From contig JAJSRW010002126.1 in NCBI GenBank assembly GCA_022414725.1, forward strand, positions 1 through 64,000: a DNA stretch of 64,000 nt, written 5' to 3'. The DNA is from Microglena sp. YARC (lineage: Eukaryota > Chlorophyta > Chlorophyceae > Chlamydomonadales > Chlamydomonadaceae). Positions 51,842-60,819 of this stretch are shown in pieces. How positions within the stretch are numbered: position 1 is the stretch's first letter; the number at the start of each line of letters is the position of its first letter. Under the pieces are notes generated by a model. It saw only the letters and a program-made list of their open reading frames with translations, was not told the origin of the DNA and ran no database searches. Made by a program: the position numbers and the translations under genes.

Positions 51842-52279
51842 GTTCGACCGGTGCTTGAATCTGTCGTCCCGTACGCAAAGTTGCCCTGTACCGCGTAGTG
51901 CTCGCCCACCGCGTCGGTCGTGCCGCTGTGCACATGGCTGGGCATCTCGCTCTCCACCAGCGTGTGCGTTTCATCACCCACGACGGCGCCCAGCGTCAGA
52001 CTGCCCCCCCCAGGCCCCACGGCTCCCATTACGCGGCTGCGGAAATCGGCAGCTTGAAGTCTTCTCCTCCCCCCCGAACGCGGTGCCGACGACGTCAAAC
52101 AACTCCTTGTGCTGATCTGGCGACAGGGAGCGCCCGTCGCACAGCATCCAGCCGCAGAAGTCCGCTTGGCGACAGGACCACTTGTAATCCCCAACTTGCG
52201 GGGACAGGCGCGAAAATGCGAACCGGGTGGCATCCGCCAGCATGCGATGCTGGTGCGCCAGGTCGTAGATGTTTTGCAT
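51754..52279 (-). CDS. Phage tail-collar domain protein (frameshifted)
   Basis: It starts MQNIYDLAHQHRMLADATRF. CGWMLCDGRSLSPDQHKELF and DVVGTAFGG match the start of the tail-collar domain found in phage tail fibres. After a frame change near 52,065 it continues LQAADFRSRVMGAVGPGGGS and GDETHTLVESEMPSHVHS, the LPDxRGR and EMPxHxH blocks. The C-terminal end could not be traced and may overlap the convergent gene. Tail-collar domains occur in giant-virus fibre proteins; receptor contact is inferred. Confidence 0.7.
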
Positions 52280-52385
52280 GTTTTGTTTTTATTATAACGA
52301 ATAATAATATTCGTTCCGAGGTGAACAACGATTATTTGGGACGCCTTACCGGTGAGTGTAGCTGTATGCGTTTCTGTTACGACAT

Positions 52386-53607
52386 TCAGGTACCGCGTAG
52401 CATCCTGTCATCATCCAATTCATCTAATTCTTTGATGGAATCGTCGGTGACCTCATTCATCGATACAGTTACTACGTGGGATACTCGCGCCTCTACCACG
52501 TCGATGAGTTCTAAGAACTCGTCATCTGGAGGCTCGCAACGCACGTGTCCGCGCATCGCGATCGTGCAAGCGTAGAGCATCAGATTGACGCGGATGTGGC
52601 GTCGCGCAGCCGTCCATCGGAAAGAGTAGAGGCTGGCCAATCTCGTCACGAAATCCTGTGCCTCTTCCATTGCCGGGTCAGAGACGTGCATATGGATGGT
52701 TCTCCAGAGAGCCCAGGCCGCATCGTCCGAACGACAGGAGAGTCTCGCATTCTTCTTCGCACCCACAATATTAAGGTGTTGTGTAGTGGAGTAGGAAGCA
52801 TCCACACCAAACACCAATGGACGCCACGACACACACGAATCTTCAGGAATATCCTCTCCTAAGCTTGTTTGTTCTTGTGTTCTATATGTACCACTGCTCC
52901 TCCTCAGCAACGCGGAGTGCATGGCGTTGTACTGCTTGACAGTTCGTCCATTTCGCGACATCACGAGCATTATAAGAGCCCTTGCCTCTTCGTTTGCCCC
53001 CGTCTTCATACGCGTTTGGAGCGTTTTCACAACCACTGATCGTAGACATGAAGGTTGTGGTGGTGTGTTGCTGCACATTACGGAGAGTGGGTCCAACTGC
53101 ACCATTCCATCTTCTCCGATACTAACGTCCGATGGTAGAACGAATCCTCCCAAGAAGATGTGTTCGCGTCTCTCTGATGACGCGACGCCAGTTTTGGCAG
53201 CATGGCACAACGAGCATAGTCAGTCTGCAGAGCAGACGAACGATCACCATGAATATAGGATCGGTGCTGCATTGCGTAGTGTGTGAGCCCGAACAGAACA
53301 CGTTGAGGTCAGTGACGACATCGTCCATAGCACTGGCGGTCCACTTGTTGCCGTTCACAATCTTTGCCTCTGCATAAACATCTAGAATGGTGGCTGCGAC
53401 CTCTAGAGGCCCTCCTGATGTCACGAGTTCCGCTACTAGAGAGCACGCGTACTCCCCACTCTCTCCGATATCTGCACCACTACTAGGATTGCTAGAGTCT
53501 TTTGCGATAGATGCAATTGTGTGTTTCAGCGCAACCAAAAGATCGCGACGCAAAAATCCTTTTTTCGAAGTTGCAATTGCAGTTGGTGTGGTTTTATTCT
53601 TCATCAT
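52386..53607 (-). CDS. Hypothetical helical protein (one frameshift)
   Basis: It starts MMKNKTTPTAIATSKKGFLR and continues as a helical domain (DLLVALKHTIASIAKDSSNP and LEVAATILDVYAEAKIVNGN). A frame change near 53,190 leads to FVLPSDVSIGEDGMVQLDPL, CVSWRPLVFGVDASYSTTQH and an acidic end (KELDELDDDRMLRGT). About 405 residues. No family was recognised. The last 100 residues have a weak likeness to the gene ending at 30,042. Confidence 0.5.
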
Positions 53608-53701
53608 GCCGAAGAAACCAATGTAACTGATCCAAAAATACAATGTAAACTCGCGTTAGGTTTAAACTGATTTTGTCCTGTTGAAGTATCATCATGCCGC
53701 T

Positions 53702-54239
53702 ATGTCTTCACAAGTAATAACAACACACGCTGTAATAACGCCTCACGCTGAACCGTCGCATGTAGAAGAAACATCAACACGCGCTGTAATAACGCCTCAC
53801 ACTGAACCGTCGCATGTAGAAGAAACATCAATACACAATAAAGACCCAATCCATGGGAACATCAATTCGCACATTCTGAATAACAACAATTCTAATTCGA
53901 ATACAAATAACAATTCTAATTCGAATACAAATAACAATTCGAGTTGTGCAGGCAGGGGGGGGTGGCGGTGGGTTGTACAAGACGGCTATAAACGGGGTGA
54001 TGCGCAACATTTCGACTCAGATTTTGAACTGTCTCGCCTCAGAAGAGTCTCTGCTCACTATCGCTAGCAATAGCAACAAAATAAGGGATGTGCTCATTCT
54101 TCCTGCACTGCGAAGCGTTCGCGAGCAGCTAATGCCGTACATAGCAGCGACGCTCGTCGTCACTGCGATATTGGTAATTCTGGCTATCGCAAGCCTCGTC
54201 TTTAACATTGTCATATTCTTTAAGTTGATGACACGGTAA
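53702..54239 (+). CDS. C-terminally anchored protein with repeat head (one indel)
   Basis: It starts MSSQVITTHAVITPHAEPSH and has two copies of an AVITPHxEPSHVEETS unit, then a SNSNTNNN run. A frame change at the run of eight G at about 53,955 leads to GLYKTAINGVMRNISTQILN and the membrane span PYIAATLVVTAILVILAIAS. About 178 residues. Tail-anchored topology is inferred. Confidence 0.55.
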
Positions 54240-54397
54240 GTAAGAAAGTCTCAAACGGAGTATAAATGTGTGTTCTTCTTCTTCATAAGAGAACCTCTAT
54301 CCGTGAATCCATTAAATTATTTAATAGCGTAATTATTTGAAGAGTGAATTGCTATTTGTAATTGACGGCGAGTGAATTGCTCTTTGTACAGACGGCG

Positions 54398-55597
54398 ATG
54401 TCTTGCACGTCGCCCAAGGAATCTCCTCCCGGATGCATTACCGTCGTCACAACCGATCAATTCGTCCGTCTGAGGGACGACAAAGGATATATAACTCTCA
54501 TCGCCACCATACGCGAACGATATGCATCGCAACTCGCCAAGGTAGCAATTGTCAAGACGGAGGCAGTTGTAGCCACACCCTACATGCAGCGAAACGGACA
54601 CGGGTATGCAAATAGAAACAGTCACGGACACAGCCTTGGACCCAGTCATGGATATGGTGTGCGTTTGTCGGTTCCTGTGGGGGGGGCTCCCCGTGGTAGA
54701 GGAGGAGGGTCATCCCGGTATGTTGGTACCATCGGTAATAACCGGATCGACAGTATTCGTTGGGCATCATCCTCACAGGCGGCGCCACCAAATTCTATTC
54801 GGCATCATCGCGTTCCTCTTTTCGGCGGCGAAGGTAGCTCGAACTCATCATCGACATTATTCTCCAAGTCCCTGATGTCTTTGTTGAACAAGCTGACGGA
54901 AGCGAACTTCGATAAAGTGTCGACTAAAATTGGAATCTGTGTGAGAGACGCGATCGATTCATCTCAAGAAAATGACGCTGACTCATCGCATGACGCCGAC
55001 TCATCTCATGTGGACGACTCATCGCGTGTGGACGATATATCCTTAGTGTTAGCAAATGCTATCCTTGCGAAATGCTACCAAGATCACGGGTTCATTCACA
55101 TGTACTCGAATCTATTCCAGTTTCTCGTCTCTCGAAGCGGCATCATTATGAGGTCTGTGCTCGATTCATTTGTTTCGGATTCCATTGCATCCTTCCACGA
55201 AGAGGAGTACGAACTGCCGAGCGTAGACCAGTACGACGCCTTCTGCGTCACGACAAAGCGCATCCACGTCGCTGTGGGTCGCAATTTGACTATCCTGAAC
55301 CTAATTGGTCTAAACCTTGTCTCTACGTCTCGTCGCGCATACCTCTCTGAGATTGTCGGCATCTTCGAGTCCAACATACCTGGGCGGCGAGCGGAGGTGG
55401 CTATAGAACTCATCGCGGGATTTGCGGCTCAATTCGCACGCAAGAATTCTCGCAATGAGGACTCACTTGGAAAGCAAGAGTGCGACATTATGGAGGGTCT
55501 CGTCGAGAGGTTTATCGAGAGGGAGGATGTGACGTTAAAGATTCGGTTCAAGCTTATGGGTCTGCTGGACACGATTGTCTCTTATCGAAAGCGTTGA
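54398..55597 (+). CDS. MIF4G (eIF4G middle domain)-like protein
   Basis: Intact, 399 residues from the ATG at 54,398. The first 150 residues are low-complexity with a GHGYANRNSHGHSLGPSHGY run. From about residue 155 the HEAT-like MIF4G plan is visible: LMSLLNKLTEANFDKVSTKI, then DDISLVLANAILAKCYQDHG and FIHMYSNLFQFLVS, YDAFCVTTKRIHVAVGRNLT and ILNLIGLNLVS, AIELIAGFAAQFA, and LKIRFKLMGLLDTI at the end, matching the RIRFMxxDxxDL block. An acidic DADSSHDADSSH insert follows helix one. MIF4G proteins recruit eIF4A to mRNA; viral control of translation is inferred. No eIF4E-binding motif was seen. Confidence 0.6.
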   Translation: MSCTSPKESPPGCITVVTTDQFVRLRDDKGYITLIATIRERYASQLAKVAIVKTEAVVATPYMQRNGHGYANRNSHGHSLGPSHGYGVRLSVPVGGAPRGRGGGSSRYVGTIGNNRIDSIRWASSSQAAPPNSIRHHRVPLFGGEGSSNSSSTLFSKSLMSLLNKLTEANFDKVSTKIGICVRDAIDSSQENDADSSHDADSSHVDDSSRVDDISLVLANAILAKCYQDHGFIHMYSNLFQFLVSRSGIIMRSVLDSFVSDSIASFHEEEYELPSVDQYDAFCVTTKRIHVAVGRNLTILNLIGLNLVSTSRRAYLSEIVGIFESNIPGRRAEVAIELIAGFAAQFARKNSRNEDSLGKQECDIMEGLVERFIEREDVTLKIRFKLMGLLDTIVSYRKR

Positions 55598-56255
55598 TTG
55601 ATTGAGCGGTGGTCACAATTCATTGTGTCTGTAAGGAGCGTGTACAACGAAAACGATGATCTGTGCTTGCGCCACTTTTTCATCGCGTAAATGAAGAAAC
55701 CTGCTATACTGAGTGTCAGCGCAATCATGGACAGGATTGTCTGAGATATCCGAGCAACTCCCCGGTGTTCCACGTACTCAGGGTCGTGTATAGAGTTCTT
55801 CCCGATCATGTATGTCATTAGGAGAATGATAAGCACAATGAACATAATGGGGTGGGGCACTTGGTCGTTATGAAGAACCACAAATAGATGGTTAATGTAA
55901 TTAGAAACTTTGATATGAGCGAGTTATTGTTTGAATCGTCCGCAAATGTAATAAGTGTCAATAGGAGCACTATGCCCACCACATGTTTAGCCATCGCACT
56001 TGTCCGCATGATCTTCTGAAGTTTGCACCCCAATATTTCACCCATGAAGTTACTTAGCACCAGCATGTAGAAGGCGACCATCGGAAGAGCAAGGTCCCCG
56101 AACGCGTGGATACCCTTCGCCCATGTTGTGTAATTAGAGGATGCAGGCGTGATCAGAGTGGTTTTCGGTAGTGATGGAGGTGGAGGAGGTTTCTTCTTGG
56201 GAGGTGGTGGGTCTTTACGATGTGTTGATGTTGTCTGCTCGTTTGATGTTGACAT
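55582..56255 (-). CDS. Multi-span membrane protein (one frameshift)
   Basis: The head is Pro/Lys-rich (KDPPPPKKKPPPPPSLPK). It is followed by spans ALPMVAFYMLVLSNFMG, HVVGIVLLLTLITFA and FLITLTIYLWFFITTKC. After a frame change near 55,860 come IMFIVLIILLMTYMIGKNSI and ARISQTILSMIALTLSIAGF. The SN-x-x-GEILGCKLQK turn and overall plan are those of a membrane protein that I recall as conserved in several giant viruses. About 217 residues. It converges with the MIF4G gene with a 16-base overlap. Confidence 0.6.
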
Positions 56256-56295
56256 TTATTTAATACGAACAATTGTTATTGTCATCGCAATCAAA

Positions 56296-59200
56296 TTATT
56301 TTCGGCGACTACATGCGGACATCCCTATTAATAATGCAGATGCAGTTGCTACCTTGATATCGATTGCACGCACGTACTTATGTGAAAGGCACTTGTGTGC
56401 GCGAGCGACTGCTTCTCTCACCTTTCCATCAGAGGCGTCAATATACGCAACGTCAAGTTCTCTACTGCAGGCATCCTCAAAGACACTACTTTCCTCACCC
56501 CCGTACCCCTCAGCTAGATTCGCCTCGGCTAGCATAAGCTTGATAATTGCAATGATGGACGCGATAATGATGCCGAACGTCCACATAGGAGTCTTGCACC
56601 GGTGGATCAAATCATATACCGATGGAGTGGATCTAGGGGTTTTCTGTTGTTGTTTCTGTTGTTGTCTGAGTGTTTGGGGTTGTGCACCGGAAGCATGTGA
56701 TATATTTACCTGCATCACGCCCGGGATGACGAACTGTTTTGAATGCTGAATTGACGCCCCCGGGATCAAAAACCGTTTTGAGGAATCCATGGATCCAGGA
56801 ATAACGAATTTCTTTAAATGCATATCGGGCGATAGTAGCGGTGGCAGAGGAATAGATGATATATCGGGCGATAGCAGAGGTGGCAGAGGAATAGATGATA
56901 TATCGGGCGAGAGCAGAGGTGGCAGAGGAATAGATGATATATCGGGCGATAGTAGCGGTGGCAGAGGAATAGATGATATATCGGGCGATAGTAGCGGTGG
57001 CAGAGGAATAGACGGCGTATTTGGTGAAAGCAGAGGCGGTATATGAATAGATGGCAACTCTGGTGAGAGAAGCGGTGGCAAAACGATTGTTGTGTGAGGG
57101 AATGCTAATGCTGCCACCACTTCGTCCCAATATTGCTCGGGGACAAGTAGTGGAGGAGTGAGAATATGTTGTGCATTAAATTGCACCGGTTGTACAGAAA
57201 CAGGGAATGCTAATGCTGCCACCACTTCGTCCCAATATTGCTCGGGGACAAGTAGTGGAGGAGTGAGAATATGTTGTGCATTAAATTGCACCGGTTGTAC
57301 AGAAACAGGGAATGCTAATGCTGCCACCACTTCGTCCCAATATTGCTCGGGGACAAGTAGTGGAGGAGTGAGAATATGTTGTTCAGGAGGTTTCGTCTGC
57401 GATTTTACATCAGGATGATCGTTAGGGAATACCAATGCCGCCACTTTGTCAACGGGTTTCTCTGGGACAAGCAGTGGAGGAGTGGGAATATGTTGTGCAT
57501 GAGGTTGAGTATGCGATTGTACATCAAGATGATCATTAGGGAATGCCAATGCTGACACCACTTCGTCCCAAGATTGCTCGGGGACAAGTAGTGGAGGAGT
57601 TAGAATATGTTGTTCAGGAGGTTGCGTCTGCGATTCTACATCAGGATGATCGTTAGGGAACGCCAATGCCGCTACTTCGTCCCAAGATTGCTCTTGGACA
57701 AGTAGTGGAGGAGTGAGAATATGTTGTTCATGAGGTTTCGCCTGCGATTGTACATGAGGATGATCGTTAGGCAATGCCAATGCCGCCACTTTGTCAACGG
57801 GTTTCTCTGGGACAAGCAGTGGAGGAGTGAGAATATGTTGTTCAGGAGGTTTCGTCTGCGATTTTACATCAGGATGATCGTTAGGGAACGCCAATGCCGC
57901 TACTTCGTCCCAAGATTGCTCTTGGACAAGTTGTGGAGGAGTGAGAATATGTTGTACATGAGGATGATCGTTAGGCAATGCCAATGCCGCCACTTTGTCA
58001 ACGGGTTTCTCTGGGACAAGCAGTGGAGGAGTGAGAATATGTTGTTCAGGAGGTTTCGTCTGCGATTTTACATCATGATGATCGTTAGGGAATGCCAATG
58101 CCGCCACTTCGTCCCAAGATTGCTCTTGGACAAGTAGTGGAGGAGTGAGAATATGTTGTTCAGGAGGTTCCGTCTGCGATTGTACATCAGGATGATCGTT
58201 AGGGAATGCCAATGCCGCCACTTCGTCCCAAGATTGCTCGGGGACAAGCAGTGGAGGAGTGAGAATATGTTGTTCAGGAGGTTTCGTCTGCGATTGTACA
58301 TCAGGATGATCGTTAGGGAATGCCAATGCCGCCACTTCGTCCCAAGATTGCTCGGGGACAAGCAGTGGAGGAGTGAGAATATGTTGTTCAGGAGGTTGCG
58401 TCTGCGATTTTACATCAGGATGATCGTTTGGCAATGCCAATGCCGCCACTTTGTCAACGGGTTTCTCTGGGACAAGCAGTGGAGGAGTGAGAATATGTTG
58501 TTCAGGAGGTTGCGTCTGCGATTTTACATGATGATGATCGTTAGGGAATGCCAATGCCGCCACTTCGTCCCAAGATTGCTCGGGGACAAGCAGTGGAGGA
58601 GTGAGAATATGTTGTTCAGGAGGTTTCGTCTGCGATTTTACATGATGATGATCGTTAGGGAATGCCAATGCCGCCACTTCGTCCCAAGATTGCTCGGGGA
58701 CAAGTAGTGGAGGAGTGAGAATATGTTGTTCATGAGGTTTCGCCTGCGATTGTACATCAGGATGATCGTTAGGGAATGCCAATGCTGCCACTTCGTCACA
58801 AGATTGCTCGGGGACAATCATTGGAGGGGTTTGATAACATGGTTGATATGGAGGAGTCGTACACGGTTGTTGACATGGGGTTGGATAACATGGTTGATAT
58901 GGAGGAGTCGTACACGGTTGTTGACACGGGGTTGGATAACATGGTTGATATGGAGGAGTCGTACACGGTTGTTGACATGGGGTTGGATAACATGGTTGAT
59001 ATGGAGGAGTCGTACATGGTTGTTGACACGGGGTTGGATAACATGGTTGATATGGAGGAGTCGTACACGGTTGTTGACACGGGGTTGGATAACATGGTTG
59101 ATATGGAGGATTCGTACACGGTGGTTGATAACATGGAAAATATAATTGAGATGGAGGAGGAGCAGTGAGGATGGTCGGATTTCCATTCCCCCCTGACTGT

Positions 59201-60627
59201 GATTTTTTTCCTGGTTGTAGAAGTTTCTTTTCCGATTTAGTATTTTCGTCGGTGGTGTTTTTGATACGGACTAGGAACTCATCCTCGAATAGCTGTACCG
59301 GACCATTTTTTTTCGTAAAGGTGATTATGAGTTGTTCCAACTCTTGCATCCATGATTGTCCTGACAGTTGCATCGACTTCCCTCTTCTCTGATGGTACTT
59401 AGCCTCAGTCACAGCCCAAAAATGATTGTTTGCTACCGAACTATTTTTTTGTACCAACATTTCTAGATTACCTTTTGTATGCCCCTTTCTAGAAGCCGCG
59501 TACACATGGTGCCTTCGCACGGATTCGTTGTCGAACACCAGCATGTCAGGAGTGTGCGAGAAGAATCGATTGCGGAAGGCTGCACACTTTAGAGCATCGA
59601 ATAGGATCGTCTCTTGACTCCCTTCGCCAAATGCGCGAACCCATATATTGTGACGCTCAGCGTACCGCGCTCGCACCTTCTCACGCACGGTCTCGATGTC
59701 GAAGTATGAACCGAATGTCTTGGATGAGTGCATATCTAGGGAATCCTCTCCTGGCTGTGGTGATTGCGGGGGTGTGTGGAACTGTTCTAAGTGTTGTGCC
59801 CCCACATTGTTGTCTCCCATTTCCGACGCCTTGATATTCATGCGCCCGTCCTTGTAGTTCTCATAGAACTCGCACCTGACAATAGGATCACGGAAATATC
59901 CTCCTTCGTGCACTGCTACATCGATCGGATCTATCCCCCCCTCGTTTAATGCGAGCTTTACCACAACATCAGGTGCCCCGCACCTCCTCAGTAGAGTGGG
60001 TGTGTACCGGGCCGATATATAAACGTCAGCATGAGTGCCACCTCTTTGTTTATTTAGGAATGGGATGGATTCTTGTTGTACCATTAGGTGGCGTTCTGGC
60101 GGCGTTATGTTTGTTTGTTGTTTCTCCATGTGGCTCCGTTTCTTCTCACTGTTACCGAATGCAATGTATATGACTCCTGCGATCGCTATCGACGTCACTG
60201 CTATCGTGCTCGCTCGCTCGTGCATTTGTGTGGTCACCGAGATAACCGTGTAGTGTGCCTCTATTACCCGTTTCAGGAGACTTGCCACTGCGGATGCTTC
60301 TCCGCCATCAATACTACTGAGCCGTTTGTTCAGTGTCGCGATCTTGCCCATACCGACGTGAACAACGTATAGTGCATGCACCAGTTTCGAGTCATTGGAT
60401 ACCCACACCCTTAGGACGCACATGAGCCAGCAGAGGTCCATGTACAGGATAGCGACCACTGAGAAAGCTGTAGCCTGCGTGAAGCGTTGCCCCTTCATAC
60501 CGGGTGCCGTTATCTGCAGTAGCGCCACGATCATCACTGTGGTCACCACGACCGATGCGAGGATGTACTTGCGTATTTGTTTCTTTCGGTACGAATCGAT
60601 CGTGGGGTCTATAATTTGCGACTGCAT
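56296..60627 (-). CDS. Giant repeat protein with paired membrane regions
   Basis: Intact, 1,443 residues. The start MQSQIIDPTIDSYRKKQIRK is chosen over upstream TTG/GTG codons. The N-terminal domain (1-165) has three membrane spans (YILASVVVTTVMIVALLQI, FSVVAILYMDLCWLMCVLRV, TIAVTSIAIAGVIYIAFG). A soluble domain (about 190-450) follows, with DAL-like FEDEFLVRIKNTTDENTKSE at its end. Then come six CQQPCTTPPYQPCYPT units, about 16 units of roughly 36 residues (ILTPPLLVPEQSWDEVAALA), about seven PLLSPDISSIPLP units, a Gln run and a final span (TFGIIIASIIAIIKLMLAEA). No frameshift despite 4.3 kb of repeats. The architecture suggests a surface or envelope spanning protein; function unknown. Confidence 0.75.
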   Translation of the reverse strand: MQSQIIDPTIDSYRKKQIRKYILASVVVTTVMIVALLQITAPGMKGQRFTQATAFSVVAILYMDLCWLMCVLRVWVSNDSKLVHALYVVHVGMGKIATLNKRLSSIDGGEASAVASLLKRVIEAHYTVISVTTQMHERASTIAVTSIAIAGVIYIAFGNSEKKRSHMEKQQTNITPPERHLMVQQESIPFLNKQRGGTHADVYISARYTPTLLRRCGAPDVVVKLALNEGGIDPIDVAVHEGGYFRDPIVRCEFYENYKDGRMNIKASEMGDNNVGAQHLEQFHTPPQSPQPGEDSLDMHSSKTFGSYFDIETVREKVRARYAERHNIWVRAFGEGSQETILFDALKCAAFRNRFFSHTPDMLVFDNESVRRHHVYAASRKGHTKGNLEMLVQKNSSVANNHFWAVTEAKYHQRRGKSMQLSGQSWMQELEQLIITFTKKNGPVQLFEDEFLVRIKNTTDENTKSEKKLLQPGKKSQSGGNGNPTILTAPPPSQLYFPCYQPPCTNPPYQPCYPTPCQQPCTTPPYQPCYPTPCQQPCTTPPYQPCYPTPCQQPCTTPPYQPCYPTPCQQPCTTPPYQPCYPTPCQQPCTTPPYQPCYQTPPMIVPEQSCDEVAALAFPNDHPDVQSQAKPHEQHILTPPLLVPEQSWDEVAALAFPNDHHHVKSQTKPPEQHILTPPLLVPEQSWDEVAALAFPNDHHHVKSQTQPPEQHILTPPLLVPEKPVDKVAALALPNDHPDVKSQTQPPEQHILTPPLLVPEQSWDEVAALAFPNDHPDVQSQTKPPEQHILTPPLLVPEQSWDEVAALAFPNDHPDVQSQTEPPEQHILTPPLLVQEQSWDEVAALAFPNDHHDVKSQTKPPEQHILTPPLLVPEKPVDKVAALALPNDHPHVQHILTPPQLVQEQSWDEVAALAFPNDHPDVKSQTKPPEQHILTPPLLVPEKPVDKVAALALPNDHPHVQSQAKPHEQHILTPPLLVQEQSWDEVAALAFPNDHPDVESQTQPPEQHILTPPLLVPEQSWDEVVSALAFPNDHLDVQSHTQPHAQHIPTPPLLVPEKPVDKVAALVFPNDHPDVKSQTKPPEQHILTPPLLVPEQYWDEVVAALAFPVSVQPVQFNAQHILTPPLLVPEQYWDEVVAALAFPVSVQPVQFNAQHILTPPLLVPEQYWDEVVAALAFPHTTIVLPPLLSPELPSIHIPPLLSPNTPSIPLPPLLSPDISSIPLPPLLSPDISSIPLPPLLSPDISSIPLPPLLSPDISSIPLPPLLSPDMHLKKFVIPGSMDSSKRFLIPGASIQHSKQFVIPGVMQVNISHASGAQPQTLRQQQKQQQKTPRSTPSVYDLIHRCKTPMWTFGIIIASIIAIIKLMLAEANLAEGYGGEESSVFEDACSRELDVAYIDASDGKVREAVARAHKCLSHKYVRAIDIKVATASALLIGMSACSRRK
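56850..59110 (-). repeat. Three tandem repeat blocks inside the giant repeat protein
   Basis: Block 1 (58,830-59,110): 48-base units with Cys/Pro/Thr. Block 2 (57,100-58,815): about 108-base units coding PPLLVPEQSWDEVAALAFPN and DHPDVKSQTKPPEQHIL, with variants EKPVDKVAALALP. Block 3 (56,820-57,075): 42-base units coding LLSPDISSIPLPP. The open frames on the opposite strand here are by-products. Confidence 0.95.
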
Positions 60628-60705
60628 TTTCTTCCTACATTCGTTCACCAAATTTCATTAACTGTGTGTACACACGGACAAGGGAATTACCTTGAGGTGT
60701 GACCT

Positions 60706-60728
60706 ATTTAAATGTTCCGCCGACTGTA
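60706..60728 (-). repeat. Solo Tc1/mariner terminal repeat
   Basis: Read on the minus strand TACAGTCGGCGGAACATTTA followed by AAT, a match to the outer 16 bases of the MITE ends at 42,970. No partner end was found nearby. Confidence 0.5.
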
Positions 60729-60819
60729 GTGGAAATTCGGAAGAGTGTAAAAGGATCAGGATCATTATTTTACTAATGGGACCCGCTTCTGATAAAATCT
60801 CCGCGTTTGATAAGCTCCT

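Noticed and set aside
57721..58707. Long plus-strand open frames with repeated MLFRRFRLR and CQCRHFVPRLL units
   Set aside because: They are the antisense of the 108-base repeat of the intact minus-strand giant repeat protein, whose reading frame is continuous for 4.3 kb.
57100..58815. Regular ~108-base repeats that could suggest a CRISPR array
   Set aside because: The whole unit is conserved and coding; there are no unique spacers between short identical repeats.
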